Shown: piece by piece, positions 63,443 through 64,000 of the stretch
How the letters are laid out: each line of letters begins with the position of its first letter
Numbering within the stretch: the first letter of the stretch is position 1
DNA from: Chrysomallon squamiferum
Taxonomy: Eukaryota > Mollusca > Gastropoda > Neomphalida > Peltospiridae
Assembly (NCBI GenBank): GCA_012295275.1
Contig: CM022670.1
Span: forward strand, 31,705,938-31,769,937
Direction: 5' to 3'
DNA length: 64,000 nucleotides
Program-made: the position numbers and the translations under genes
The notes under the pieces: generated by a model
Told to the model about the DNA's origin: nothing
The model's input: the letters and a program-made list of their open reading frames with translations, nothing else
Databases searched by the model: none

Positions 63443-64000
63443 GTAAGTGTGTTTATTTACTGTTGACTTGTGATATTGTGTAGTGCAGTAGTTTTAAATA
63501 ATACGCGTGAAAAACATGAACAACTACTTTATTTATACGATCACAGAAGAAAGAATTTAAAAAATAATATTTCTGAGTTATTTTTATAATAAATAAATTT
63601 AAAAAATAAAAATAGAAATAAATAAATTAACCATTTCTAAATAATTTATATTTTAATAATTATTCTCCAGCTACTACTTCTATTACGAAGTCTAAATTTA
63701 AAAAGAAAAGAAAAATAATTATCTCTGTATTTATTTATTTATTTATTGTTGTTGTTGTTGCTGCTGCTGTTGTTGCTGTTGTTATTAATAACTGTAGTAG
63801 TATTTATTACATTTTGTAAGTGTGTCTGATTTTATTCTTTGTCTTTTAGCTTCTTTCAGTTTTTACATTTGCAATGATTTGTGTGTGTGTGTGTGATAAA
63901 TACACTAAATATTTACAGCAGAAATACAAATAATCTGAACATTAACTGAATTTAATTTGAAACTGTAATTATTATATCCTCAAATGCTTCAGAAGTAACT
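63443..64000. other. AT-rich end of window, no gene seen
   Basis: AAATAA-rich tracts 63540-63650, TTAT units near 63730, GTT/GCT units 63747-63785 and a GT tract near 63880-63895. Nothing coding is recognisable. Confidence 0.5.

Overview
This is a eukaryotic nuclear window: AT-rich, with spliced genes carrying GT/AG introns and dense microsatellites (AAT/TTA, AT, CA/TG, CT/GA, poly-A/T). The gene set (a very large apolipoprotein B/apolipophorin-type lipid carrier, PQ-loop membrane proteins, an animal-type profilin) and the repeat load fit an invertebrate animal. I lean towards a lophotrochozoan, probably a mollusc, but that assignment is inference.

Left part (1-12,327): three paralogous PQ-loop-repeat (SLC66/MtN3-like) membrane-protein genes. 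Copy 1 (+) is cut by the window start. Copy 2 (+) is complete at 4,736-7,246. Copy 3 (-) is complete at 8,931-12,327 and lies tail-to-tail with copy 2. All share the same exon plan: four coding exons in the complete copies, a central exon of exactly 126 bp, all introns phase 0, and an intron directly after each Pro-Gln dipeptide. A minus-strand tRNA-derived SINE head lies inside copy 3.

Middle part (12,328-17,656): no gene recognised. It holds microsatellites, a diverged hAT-like MITE copy and, at the right end, the putative promoter of the next gene, with an HNF4-like inverted repeat.

Main locus (17,657-58,633, +): one gene of 37 reconstructed coding exons and about 4,150 residues, a large lipid transfer protein (apolipophorin / apoB-like). 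In order it has a signal peptide, an N-terminal vitellogenin-type lipid-transfer module, a long beta-rich lipid-binding region (1,564 codons in a single 4.7-kb exon, with a repeat of about 56 residues), a helical region, a VWD domain, a C8-like cysteine module, a degenerate VWA-like domain and a short cysteine-rich tail. All predicted exon phases join, except for one apparent +1 frameshift inside the VWD exon near 54,401-54,412. Introns 1 and 2 (3.5 and 6.6 kb) carry a hAT MITE with an 8-bp target duplication, a Tigger/pogo transposase remnant, a cluster of tRNA-like units and two degenerate tandem repeats.

Right part (58,634-64,000): 3' flank of the lipid-carrier gene, an intronless profilin reading frame at 60,339-60,731 (+), long CT and GA microsatellites, and a possible first exon of another gene near 63.4 kb. 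The PQ-loop genes, the lipoprotein gene and the profilin show no evident functional link; this is an ordinary stretch of animal chromosome, not an operon.
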